Shown here piece after piece: positions 7,737 through 15,004 of a DNA stretch of 55,784 nt (positions within the stretch are counted from its first letter, which is position 1; each line of letters begins with the position of its first letter). Location: NCBI GenBank assembly GCA_910579835.1, contig CAJTWQ010000007.1, positions 1-55,784 on the forward strand, read 5' to 3'. Under the pieces are notes generated by a model. That model saw only the letters and a program-made list of their open reading frames with translations, was not told the DNA's origin and did no database searches. This DNA is from an uncultured Ruminococcus sp. Its GTDB lineage: Bacteria > Bacillota > Clostridia > Oscillospirales > Ruminococcaceae. The position numbers and the translations under genes are program-made.

Positions 7737-7903
7737 TGCTCGACGGTGTAACTGCCGTGATCCTCGCCGCCGTCGTAGTGGTGATGAGCGCCGTCTGGGT
7801 GGACGGGATCACGAAATCGGACGGGCGGTGCGATCCCGGTGCAGACTGTGAGAGCTGTCCGTTTCCGTGTGAAAATCATAATAATAAACCAAGCAGAAAA
7901 TAA
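7736..7903 (+). CDS. Small Cys-rich single-span membrane protein of the lysis cassette
   Basis: 55 residues: a short N-terminus, one membrane span (residues 6-22: TAVILAAVVVVMSAVWV) and a cytoplasmic or external tail with CDPGADCESCPFPC. Its ATG overlaps the lysin stop codon, so it was translationally coupled to it. It resembles the Cys-rich small membrane proteins seen beside phage lysins and FeoB, but I cannot assign a function. It is the last gene before the terminator. Confidence 0.6.
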   Translation: MLDGVTAVILAAVVVVMSAVWVDGITKSDGRCDPGADCESCPFPCENHNNKPSRK

Positions 7904-7946
7904 ATTACCCTACGAGCTCTCAGCAGCTCGCAGGACACACGAAAAG

Positions 7947-7981
7947 AGCCCGGAGGGTGTAACAAACCCTCTGGGCTTTTT
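7947..7981 (+). terminator. Terminator of the phage late operon
   Basis: AGCCCGGAGGGT (7947-7958) pairs with ACCCTCTGGGCT (7966-7977) and is followed by TTTTCT. A related hairpin lies at 8832-8857. Confidence 0.9.
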
Positions 7982-8031
7982 CTGCGTCTTAAAACGCCGT
8001 TATTTGCGAATTTGCACATGACGGCAACAAC
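7947..8031. repeat. Direct repeat copy 1 flanking cargo gene 2
   Basis: The terminator and the following bases (core CTCTGGGCTTTTTCTG, then TTAAAACG, then TTATTTGCGAATTT) recur with a few changes at 8831-8911. The two copies bracket the AT-rich gene at 8000-8608, whose last ten or so codons are actually encoded by this copy. Confidence 0.8.
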
Positions 8032-8608
8032 CTTTTTCTTTTGACATGACTTTTATTTTACAATGTTTTTTCAATTTATTTTCTTCTAATAATATTTTTT
8101 TCCATTCTTTTATATACTCGGATTTTATACAATCGTTTTTTTTACCCAGAGAAACCCAAATTATAAATGAAAGTGATATAACAGAAAATATACTATATTG
8201 GATAATTCCAGAAGCATTAAGATCGTTATTTTTTAATTGCAAAATATAAAATAAAATGTTGCTCATGATTGTTGTGAAAATATATGGATAAACATATGAC
8301 ATCTGAGGTCTTTTGATCTGATTTTTATTTTGCATTTTATGAAGTCTTTTTTCCCAATGATAATCATTATAAAATACAGATAAGTACGCTCCTATTTTTA
8401 ATAGACCCATTTGATAATCTCGAACCATACAATATGTTGGAATGATTATTCCAAAAGATAATAAACATATCAAATGTGTGTTTGATTCAATAGCCCAAGC
8501 CAAAATTGCAGTAACACCAATATATAGTATATTAGTAGTTTTGTGGATTAAAGAAATGTTTGTTTCTATTTGCTTTCTTAAATAATCATATTCTTCTTTT
8601 AATTCCAT
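8000..8608 (-). CDS. AT-rich membrane cargo protein of unknown function
   Basis: A 202-residue protein with a short helical N-terminus (EEYDYLRKQIETNISLIHK), two closely spaced membrane spans at about residues 25-62, a cytoplasmic loop, and two more spans at about 108-152, then a Lys-rich tail. The overall plan (N-terminal helix, 2+2 spans) is reminiscent of small membrane effectors and exclusion proteins of prophages, but no specific family is recognised. Base composition is much more AT-rich than its neighbours. The final residues (CCRHVQIRK) come from the flanking direct repeat, so the natural C-terminus may have been replaced. A superinfection-exclusion or defence role is a guess from location beside the attachment site. 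Confidence 0.6.
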   Translation of the reverse strand: MELKEEYDYLRKQIETNISLIHKTTNILYIGVTAILAWAIESNTHLICLLSFGIIIPTYCMVRDYQMGLLKIGAYLSVFYNDYHWEKRLHKMQNKNQIKRPQMSYVYPYIFTTIMSNILFYILQLKNNDLNASGIIQYSIFSVISLSFIIWVSLGKKNDCIKSEYIKEWKKILLEENKLKKHCKIKVMSKEKGCCRHVQIRK

Positions 8609-8830
8609 ATCAATACATTCCTCTTTTAGTACTAGTGATGTTTCGAATATTAAACTTTACATTGACTATAATTTTTTTTGAGAATTTACAAATATTTAGG
8701 GTTCATACGAAAGATAGCAGAACAAATTTAATTATTTTTAGTAAATTGTAAAACAAAATTTAAATCTATACTATTAATTTTAATTTAAAAAGGTTACAAT
8801 TTCAATAAGACCAATATGATAAACAAAATG
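8609..8830. other. AT-rich non-coding stretch upstream of cargo gene 2
   Basis: I see no convincing gene here. It should hold the promoter for the minus-strand membrane protein, but no clear -35/-10 pair stands out in the AT-rich sequence. Confidence 0.5.
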
Positions 8831-8911
8831 ACCCAGAGGGCACAACAAGCCTCTGGGCTTTTTCTGTGTTTTAAAACGCTGTTATTTGCGAATTTTGCAC
8901 ACTATGGCGAC
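8831..8911. repeat. Direct repeat copy 2, with terminator hairpin
   Basis: CCCAGAGG (8832-8839) and CCTCTGGG (8850-8857) form a hairpin followed by CTTTTTCT. The sequence then continues parallel to copy 1. Copy 2 is adjacent to a long imperfect inverted repeat (about 8884-8960) that ends at the tRNA-Ala gene. Confidence 0.8.
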
Positions 8912-8940
8912 GACCTTCTCAAAGAAATAGAGGATCGTCG

Positions 8941-8971
8941 TGGTGTTCAAATTCGCGCAATTTGGTGGAGC
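8941..8971. repeat. Candidate right attachment site at the tRNA-Ala 3' end
   Basis: TGGTGTTC, 13 bases, TTGGTGGAGC; the second block is the acceptor/CCA end of tRNA-Ala. It matches 2372-2402 at the same spacing and would bound an insertion of about 6.6 kb. Confidence 0.45.
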
Positions 8972-9038
8972 ATAGGGGATTCGAACCCCTGACCCCCACA
9001 CTGCCAGTGTGATGCGCTCCCAGCTGCGCTAATGCCCC
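8963..9038 (-). tRNA. tRNA-Ala (GGC)
   Basis: 76 bases. The acceptor stem GGGGCAT pairs with ATGCTCC, and discriminator A and an encoded CCA follow. The anticodon arm CACAC-TGGCA-GTGTG gives anticodon GGC, and the T arm carries GGTTCGAATCC. It is transcribed after tRNA-Ser from the promoter at 9231. Confidence 0.95.
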
Positions 9039-9071
9039 AAATCAAATATAATATTCCGCATATAAAACAAA

Positions 9072-9162
9072 TGGCGGAGATGGTGGGATTCGAACCCACG
9101 GAGCGTATTACCGCTCAAACGATTTCGAGTCGTTCTCGTTATGACCACTTCGATACATCTCC
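9072..9162 (-). tRNA. tRNA-Ser (CGA)
   Basis: 91 bases with acceptor GGAGATG/CATCTCC, discriminator G, encoded CCA and the long variable arm typical of tRNA-Ser. The anticodon loop CTCGAAA gives CGA. It is first in the two-tRNA unit. Confidence 0.95.
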
Positions 9163-9230
9163 GTATTTCAGAACAGAGGTCAGTTGTTAGAAGCAGAAAA
9201 AAGAACCAACTCTGCTCAAATTCTTTATAT

Positions 9231-9259
9231 ATTATATCACATAATTGTTTTAAAGTCAA
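9231..9259 (-). promoter_or_regulatory. Promoter of the tRNA-Ser/tRNA-Ala unit
   Basis: Minus strand TTGACT (9259-9254), 17 bp spacer, TATAAT (9236-9231), about 65 bases before tRNA-Ser. Confidence 0.75.
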
Positions 9260-9356
9260 TAGAAGAAAATAAAAATTATAATTTAACTTAACAATTACGA
9301 ATACTTGTACCCGCAGATGAATAAAATTTACAAATCGAATTTCAAGGAGGATAAAT

Positions 9357-10910
9357 ATGGATTTAAAAATCAACAGGGAAACTGTTCCGGCGGCTCAGGT
9401 GATCTTCGACAGCGTTCAGGAGCAGAATGTGGAACTCGACTATATACTTCCGGATTATTATCCCGATATTTTCCGGCTCATTCGCTGTCAGACCGTACCA
9501 GTCATAACCGGGTATTCAATAAGCGGCGACAAGCTTTCATATGAACTGCGGTGCGATATCCACATCCTTTACTGCGGTGAGGGCGATTCGGTTCTGCGAT
9601 GCGTTACACAGAGGCAAAACTTCTCTAGAACTGTTGATATGGGTACAGTCTGTGATTCACCGGAGGTCACTCTCAAACCTAAAGCAGACCATGTTAACTT
9701 TCGTGCGGTGAACAAAAGACGTCTCGATGTACGGGGAGCTGTTTCAGTTAAGATCAAGATCTCTTGCGAAAAGGAACAGGAGGTCATATCTGATGCTTTC
9801 GGAATGAATATTCAGGTAAAAAAGGTTCCTGTCAGATATGCATCAAAGAAACTGTCTCTGGATAAGAATATACGGATAAGCGAGGAAACAGAAATATCTC
9901 CGGCTCAGCCTCCGGTTCTGGGGATCATAAGCTGCACTTGCCGTACGCCTGACTGTGAGAAAAAAATGATTTCCGGAAAGCTGCTTGCAAAGGGTGATGC
10001 AGTAATCGACCTTCTTTATGCATGTGAAAAGGATGGCAGAGGCGCAGTCGAACCAATGAAATTCTCGCTGCCATATAGTCAGATAATAGATATTGACGAC
10101 ATTGACGATACCTTTGAATGCACCGTTACACCGGTGGTCATAAGCTGTGATGTTACGCCGTCTGCCGGTAAGTCGGGGGAGAATAATGTTCTGAAATGCG
10201 AAATAGAGCTGCGCCTTATGTGCCGTGCGGTAAAGACGTCTACTGCAATGCTTGCTGCGGATGCCTATTCTACAGTATATCCCTGTGAAACGTCTGTATC
10301 GTCTATAAAAACGGAGCAGCAGCCGGTAATTTACAGTGAAAACCGCATCCTGACAGCTAAACTGGGAGACGGTGACGACCTGCCGGAGACAATTTATGCT
10401 ATGTGGTGTACTCCGAAAAACATTAATACACGTCTTGGCAGCGACGGGAGATCGGCAGTAATATCTGGTATGATCACTTGGTCAATGGCTGCTTTGGATC
10501 CTTCCGGAATGATGATAATGCCGGATCGTGACGAGGCTTTTGAAGAAACGTTAGAACTTGGAGAAGATATAGGAGGCTGCGGAATAAGCGCAGAGGTGAG
10601 TGCAGGCGAAGTATCTTACAACATCTCGTCAGACGGCGTTCTCACGGCAAAAGCCGGTCTCGATATTCGTCTGTCAATAAGCAGCAGCAGTACAATTACA
10701 GCTCTTACGGAACTTTCTGTTGATGACAGCGTGAAAAAAGAGCGTGACGGAGATTATTCCATTAAGCTTTATTTTGGAGTTGAAAACGAGGAGATCTGGG
10801 ATATCGCCAAACGATACAGCACCAGCGCCGCAGCTGTCATGGAGGAAAACGAGCTTGACGGCGATCGCCTTAAAAACGGCGGAATGCTGCTGATACCCAT
10901 TATTAACTAA
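9357..10910 (+). CDS. sipL: SipL-like spore morphogenesis protein (DUF3794 and LysM)
   Basis: 517 residues. Repeated DUF3794-type beta-rich modules fill most of the length (starting ETVPAAQVIFDSVQEQNVEL), and a LysM-like domain closes the protein (EEIWDIAKRYSTSAAAVMEE, then DRLKNGGMLLIPI). In Clostridia SipL binds SpoIVA through its LysM domain and is needed to attach the coat and build the cortex. Its position 18 bases before spoIVA strongly supports the name. The start ATG at 9357 follows AAGGAGG. I see no clear sigma-A promoter upstream, as expected for a mother-cell sporulation gene; a sigma-E site was not confidently identified. Confidence 0.85.
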   Translation: MDLKINRETVPAAQVIFDSVQEQNVELDYILPDYYPDIFRLIRCQTVPVITGYSISGDKLSYELRCDIHILYCGEGDSVLRCVTQRQNFSRTVDMGTVCDSPEVTLKPKADHVNFRAVNKRRLDVRGAVSVKIKISCEKEQEVISDAFGMNIQVKKVPVRYASKKLSLDKNIRISEETEISPAQPPVLGIISCTCRTPDCEKKMISGKLLAKGDAVIDLLYACEKDGRGAVEPMKFSLPYSQIIDIDDIDDTFECTVTPVVISCDVTPSAGKSGENNVLKCEIELRLMCRAVKTSTAMLAADAYSTVYPCETSVSSIKTEQQPVIYSENRILTAKLGDGDDLPETIYAMWCTPKNINTRLGSDGRSAVISGMITWSMAALDPSGMMIMPDRDEAFEETLELGEDIGGCGISAEVSAGEVSYNISSDGVLTAKAGLDIRLSISSSSTITALTELSVDDSVKKERDGDYSIKLYFGVENEEIWDIAKRYSTSAAAVMEENELDGDRLKNGGMLLIPIIN

Positions 10911-10928
10911 AGCAACGGAGGGTTTAGG

Positions 10929-12404
10929 ATGATAAACGATATTTACACTAACATCGCTGAGAGAACGGGGGGCGATATATACATAGGAGTTGTCGGTCCA
11001 GTAAGGACAGGAAAATCCACTTTTATAAAGAGATTTATGGAAACGCTGGTGATACCTAACATTGTCAGCGAATTTAAAAGAGAACGTGCTCTTGATGAAT
11101 TGCCTCAGTCTGCTGCCGGAAAAACGATCATGACTACAGAACCGAAATTCATTCCGGAGGAGGCGGTTGAGATAAGCCTAGGAGAAGGAGCATCTTTCAG
11201 CGTAAGGCTTATTGACTGCGTAGGATATATTGTTCCCAGCGCTATAGGCTACATTGAAAATGAACAGCCTCGTATGGTCATGACTTCCTGGTTCGATGAG
11301 GAGATCCCTTTTAATATGGCGGCGGAAATAGGAACGCAAAAGGTCATCACCGATCATTCGACTATCGGTCTTGTAGTAACCACGGACGGTTCCGTTTCAG
11401 ACATTCCCCGTGCCGAATACGAAGAATGCGAGGAGCGTGTGATTCGTGAGCTGCGTGAGCTTGGAAAGCCGTTTGTTGTTATTCTCAACTCTGTATCTCC
11501 TGATTCTCCGCAGACAAAAGCGCTGGCTGAAGAACTTACCAACCGTTATGACGCCAAGGTGATTCCCGTAAGCTGCCTTGATCTGGATGAAGAGGATATT
11601 CGCAGAATAATCCGCGAGATACTCTTTTCATTTCCTATCAAAGAGATAAATATACGCACGGCAAGATGGATAAACACTTTAGAGAAAGGGCATTGGCTGA
11701 AATCAGAGATACTGGACTGTATCAGAAATGCGGCACGAGATGTAAAGATTGTCAGGGAAGCTAAAGCAGCGGCAGAGGCAATGAGTGAATGTCCTCATAT
11801 CATCAAGGCGGAAATATCATCCATAGATCTTGGAAAAGGCTCTGTAACCATTAATGCAGAGCTTGACAGCAGTTTATTTTACAAGATCCTTGGAGAAACC
11901 ACAGGTATTGAGATCGAAAGCGAGAGCGATCTTATGCCGCTTCTGGCAGAGCTGAACGATATAAGACGTAAATATCAGAGAATCGAGCCGGCATTGGCGG
12001 AGGTAGAGGCTACGGGCTACGGCATCATTATGCCAGAAATGGATGAGCTTTCGTTAGAAGAGCCGAAAATCATACGACAGGGGGGCAAATACGGAGTTCG
12101 GCTCAAGGCATCTGCACCGTCTATTCATTTGATGAAAGCAAATATAAATACTACAGTCAGTCCTATTGTCGGTTCGGAACGGCAGTCTGAGGAGCTTATC
12201 ATGTATCTGCTTGACGGATTTGACGAAGATCCAAAAAAGATCTGGGATTCCAATATCTTTGGAAAATCGCTTCATGAACTGGTCAATGAGGGGCTACACA
12301 ATAAGCTGTATAAAATGCCCACCGACGCGCGCATGAAGCTTCAGGAAGCTCTGGAGAGAGTGATCAACGACGGATGCAGCGGACTGATCTGTTTCATACT
12401 CTGA
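10929..12404 (+). CDS. spoIVA: Stage IV sporulation protein A
   Basis: 491 residues, the usual length for the ATPase that polymerises on the forespore surface as the basement layer of the coat. The Walker A motif GPVRTGKST is at residues 23-31, the Walker B-like segment RLIDCVGY follows, and the middle and C-terminal domains match the family plan, ending in a short hydrophobic tail (SGLICFIL). The ATG follows GGAGGG. It is the second gene of the sipL-spoIVA unit and ends just before a strong bidirectional terminator. Mother-cell expression during sporulation is inferred. Confidence 0.95.
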   Translation: MINDIYTNIAERTGGDIYIGVVGPVRTGKSTFIKRFMETLVIPNIVSEFKRERALDELPQSAAGKTIMTTEPKFIPEEAVEISLGEGASFSVRLIDCVGYIVPSAIGYIENEQPRMVMTSWFDEEIPFNMAAEIGTQKVITDHSTIGLVVTTDGSVSDIPRAEYEECEERVIRELRELGKPFVVILNSVSPDSPQTKALAEELTNRYDAKVIPVSCLDLDEEDIRRIIREILFSFPIKEINIRTARWINTLEKGHWLKSEILDCIRNAARDVKIVREAKAAAEAMSECPHIIKAEISSIDLGKGSVTINAELDSSLFYKILGETTGIEIESESDLMPLLAELNDIRRKYQRIEPALAEVEATGYGIIMPEMDELSLEEPKIIRQGGKYGVRLKASAPSIHLMKANINTTVSPIVGSERQSEELIMYLLDGFDEDPKKIWDSNIFGKSLHELVNEGLHNKLYKMPTDARMKLQEALERVINDGCSGLICFIL

Positions 12405-12467
12405 TACACTGGCAATATACCCAGTTCGTACTCCTGGCAGTGAGTTAGAGAGGATTTATATAAAAAA

Positions 12468-12502
12468 CACCGTACAAAGCCGTTTAACGGTCTTGTACGG
12501 TG
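12468..12502. terminator. Bidirectional terminator between spoIVA and the hom operon
   Basis: CACCGTACAA (12468-12477) and TTGTACGGTG (12493-12502) pair perfectly and extend inward. The minus-strand transcript has a six-U tract right after the hairpin (12467-12462); the plus side is only moderately U-rich. Confidence 0.85.
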
Positions 12503-12551
12503 AATACTTTTATTTCAGATCAGTGCCTGAACCGGTTCAGTCTCAGGATCA

Positions 12552-12785
12552 TCAGTCGAAAGAGTCAAGATCGATACCGTTAAGAAGCTCTTTAAGATTA
12601 GCAAGCTCGTCAGCAGTAAGAGTAACGCCTTTACCCATTCTGGAATGATCCGGAGACCACTCACGAATATCGTATTTCGGCTCGTATTCATTCCAGCTTA
12701 CCATGTTAAGTTCCTTTGTCCAGCCCTTTGCATTTTCTGAAAGAACACCGATCTTTTCAGTGATCTCGTATTTTAACTCTGCCAT
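12552..12785 (-). CDS. YdbC/PC4-like single-stranded nucleic acid-binding protein
   Basis: 77 residues with the family signature GWTKELNMVSWNEYEPKYDI and REWSPDHSRMGKGVTLT. YdbC-family proteins fold like the eukaryotic coactivator PC4 and bind single-stranded DNA. The gene lies 18 bases downstream of hom on the same strand and is the last gene before the terminator at 12468, so it is co-transcribed with the ACT-domain gene and hom. Its job in the cell is not established. Confidence 0.82.
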   Translation of the reverse strand: MAELKYEITEKIGVLSENAKGWTKELNMVSWNEYEPKYDIREWSPDHSRMGKGVTLTADELANLKELLNGIDLDSFD

Positions 12786-12803
12786 TTTGATTCTCCTTTC
12801 CTT

Positions 12804-13994
12804 TTATTCAAGAACCGGCATTACGGAAAGTGCATTCAGCTCTGCCGCCTTATCCATAGCCGCCTTGAACGTCATTTTATCTTCGGTAATATATGAAATT
12901 CCGTTCTCGTGCTCGTACGCTCCTTCCGGCGCATCACTGAGCAAAGGTATACGGAAATACCACCTTGCTGTAAATTCATTGATACCAGCAATAAAGCTAC
13001 TGTCATCGGACGACTCCCATGTCTGGGAAAAAACCGTAACCCTATGCTTTACGGCTTCTATAACGTCTCCGAGAACAGCGCTGGCCGTAGGAAGCTTTCC
13101 CGCTCCCCTGCCATAGAACATAGCTTTGTCAATACCGTCTCCATAAACGACAACGGCGTTAAAAACGTCGTTTACACCGGACATTATATCATCATATGAG
13201 ACAAGCATAGGCATAACAGACGGAAGAATTTTTCCGCTGTCAAAGGCGCTGACTGACGCTATAAGTTTAACTCCGTGACCAAGTACGTCTGCGGCGGCTA
13301 CATCACATAGCTCAACGCCTGAAATTCCCTTTGTATAGACATCTTTGGGGTATACATGCTTACCGAAAACAAGGGAAGAGATTATACAGATCTTCCGGCA
13401 GGCATCGTGTCCCTCAATATCGGCGGTAGGATCTTTTTCTGCATATCCCAGCTCCTGAGCCAGGCTCAGTGCCTTATCGAACGTCATATTTTCATTGTAC
13501 ATTTTTGTGAGAATGAAGTTTGTTGTGCCGTTAAGAATTCCTGCAACCCGTGTAATATTGTTGGCAGCAAGGCATCTGTGCAGAGGACGTATAATCGGGA
13601 TGGCTCCGCCGACGCTTGCCTCAAAAAAGAAATTGCAATTGTGTTCCGCAGCAGTTTTCAGTAATATATCGCCTTTTGCAGCCACAAGTTCCTTGTTGGA
13701 GGTAGAGACGCTTTTCCCCTTTTCCAGACATGCCTTGACGAAATTGAATGCAGGCTCTACTCCGCCCATGCATTCAGCAACAGCTGTAACTTCATCGTCG
13801 TTTAAAATATCGTCAAAATTCTTTGTCAATTTATCTCTATACGGGGACTGTGGAAAATCCCTCAGATCAAGAATATATTTTATATCCATTTCCGTTCCGG
13901 CATGCTTTTCAATGCTCCATTTATTTTTATAGAAGAGTTCCACAACGCCTGAACCGACTACTCCGTAGCCTAAAACCGCAAATTTTGCTGACAT
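12804..13994 (-). CDS. hom: Homoserine dehydrogenase
   Basis: NAD(P)-dependent reduction of aspartate semialdehyde to homoserine, the branch step to threonine and methionine. The Rossmann motif GYGVVGSGVVE is near residue 9, the family signature GILNGTTNFILTKM near residues 157-170, and the catalytic Lys/Asp region EKDPTADIEGHDACRK follows. At 396 residues it lacks most of the C-terminal ACT regulatory extension of longer enzymes (about 430 residues). An ACT-domain protein is encoded directly upstream in the same operon and may supply regulation in trans (inference). ATG follows GGAGGT. Confidence 0.93.
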   Translation of the reverse strand: MSAKFAVLGYGVVGSGVVELFYKNKWSIEKHAGTEMDIKYILDLRDFPQSPYRDKLTKNFDDILNDDEVTAVAECMGGVEPAFNFVKACLEKGKSVSTSNKELVAAKGDILLKTAAEHNCNFFFEASVGGAIPIIRPLHRCLAANNITRVAGILNGTTNFILTKMYNENMTFDKALSLAQELGYAEKDPTADIEGHDACRKICIISSLVFGKHVYPKDVYTKGISGVELCDVAAADVLGHGVKLIASVSAFDSGKILPSVMPMLVSYDDIMSGVNDVFNAVVVYGDGIDKAMFYGRGAGKLPTASAVLGDVIEAVKHRVTVFSQTWESSDDSSFIAGINEFTARWYFRIPLLSDAPEGAYEHENGISYITEDKMTFKAAMDKAAELNALSVMPVLE

Positions 13995-14014
13995 AATTAT
14001 GATACCTCCGATAG

Positions 14015-14470
14015 CTATTCGGCAGAAAGGACTTTAACCTCAAGTACGCCGTTGAGTTCAGTAATAGAATAAAGCCATTTAAGTTCGTCATCTGATCCGC
14101 CGGACAGGCGGAGCGATATATTGACCGCAGCAGCTCCGTCTATGGGGATGCTCTGGTTAACTGTAAGGATATTGACATCGTGTCCATGCAGAAAAGCAAG
14201 GACGCTGGAAAGCACACCCGGACTATCGCTGAGCAGCAGATAAAGGCTGACGATTCTCCTGGTGAAAAGCTCCTCGTAGGGGAAAACGCTGTCCTTATAT
14301 TTGTAGTAGGCGCTTCTGGATATGCCTATTCTCCGGCAGGCTGAAGCGGAACTTTTTTCGCCTTTCTGAGCTATAAGCTTTTTCACCTCGATAACCTTGG
14401 AGAAAACCTCCGGCAATACATCGGCTTCCGCAACGATCAGCTGCGAATTGCGCTGGTTTATATTTTCCAT
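14015..14470 (-). CDS. ACT-domain protein (PheB/UPF0735 type)
   Basis: 151 residues from the ATG at 14470, chosen because GGAG sits 7 bases upstream; the longer GTG start at 14506 has no good site. An N-terminal helix-turn-helix-like segment (ACRRIGISRSAYYKYKDSV) is followed by a C-terminal ACT domain (SDSPGVLSSVLAFLHGHDVN). The family is commonly found next to homoserine dehydrogenase in Firmicutes. ACT domains bind amino acids, so it may sense threonine or a related end product for the hom gene that follows 20 bases later (inferred). Confidence 0.85.
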   Translation of the reverse strand: MENINQRNSQLIVAEADVLPEVFSKVIEVKKLIAQKGEKSSASACRRIGISRSAYYKYKDSVFPYEELFTRRIVSLYLLLSDSPGVLSSVLAFLHGHDVNILTVNQSIPIDGAAAVNISLRLSGGSDDELKWLYSITELNGVLEVKVLSAE

Positions 14471-14533
14471 ACTGAAACTCCATGATATGTTTCTATCGTC
14501 CGTCACAGACGAACAGCTGTATATTACTTAAAT

Positions 14534-14562
14534 ACTATACCACTTTTTTTCCATTTTGTCAA
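14534..14562 (-). promoter_or_regulatory. Promoter of the ACT-hom-ydbC operon
   Basis: Minus strand TTGACA (14562-14557), 17 bp spacer, TATAGT (14539-14534). Confidence 0.8.
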
Positions 14563-14602
14563 GTACCTTTTTCAAAGATAAAAAAATCCCGTCATCATTG
14601 CT

Positions 14603-14641
14603 TATAGCGTGTTCACATAAAATAAATGTGAACACGCTATA
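14603..14641. repeat. 39 bp hairpin repeat, copy 1
   Basis: Perfect 16 bp arms TATAGCGTGTTCACAT (14603-14618) and ATGTGAACACGCTATA (14626-14641) with a 7-base loop. Identical arms with a different loop recur at 16895-16933. No U-tract follows on either strand. Confidence 0.9.
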
Positions 14642-14697
14642 GTTATTTCTGACAAATTTTATTAATCCTCTTATGTTGTTTTCTGTAATTACATCTA

Positions 14698-14726
14698 TTG
14701 ACTTTACCTTGAAAACATAATATAAT
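14698..14726 (+). promoter_or_regulatory. Probable promoter for pnuC
   Basis: TTGACT (14698-14703), 17 bp spacer, TATAAT (14721-14726). It would give a leader of about 270 nt that includes the hairpin at 14769 and the whole MITE-like element at 14831. Confidence 0.65.
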
Positions 14727-14768
14727 GTAATTATTATAGTTGTTCTGCCACCGGGTAGAAAAAGCGAG

Positions 14769-14818
14769 AGCATTCGTTTACACATCGTTAGGTCTTGGAA
14801 GATGTGTACATGGATGCT
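14769..14818 (+). promoter_or_regulatory. Long hairpin in the pnuC leader
   Basis: Bases 14769-14786 pair with 14801-14818 at 17 of 18 positions (two G-U pairs, one mismatch) around a 14-base loop, followed by TTATTTTC. The T-rich flank suggests an attenuator-like element, but no known riboswitch was recognised. Confidence 0.5.
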
Positions 14819-14830
14819 TATTTTCGTTTA

Positions 14831-14988
14831 TACTTCCCTCTATTGCAAAACGCAATAGAGATGATTGAAAGAAATTTCGTATGTCAAGGAAGACGACGAA
14901 AGCATACTGCCGTATGGTGAGGAGGAGGACGCAGACAGACGGAATTTATTTCAGTCAGATTGTTGTGCTTTGCAATAGAGGGGAGTAT
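14831..14988. mobile_element. MITE-like element, copy 1
   Basis: About 158 bp with terminal inverted repeats (TACTTCCCTCTATTGCAAA at the left; the complement of TTTGCAATAGAGGGGAGTA at the right) and no coding potential. The interior contains CATACTGCCGTATGGTGAG, found with one change in the element at 16727-16883 in the opposite orientation. It ends 17 bases before the pnuC start codon. Confidence 0.65.
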
Positions 14989-15004
14989 ATATGGAGGTAT
15001 TCAT

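Noticed and set aside
14528..14785. 85-codon minus-strand ORF upstream of the ACT gene
   Set aside because: It spans the ACT operon promoter, the 39 bp hairpin and the pnuC promoter, and lacks a ribosome site.
14981..14998. A -10 box (TATATA) directly before pnuC with a -35 at TTGTGC
   Set aside because: The transcript would begin at or after the ribosome binding site; the promoter at 14698 is better placed.
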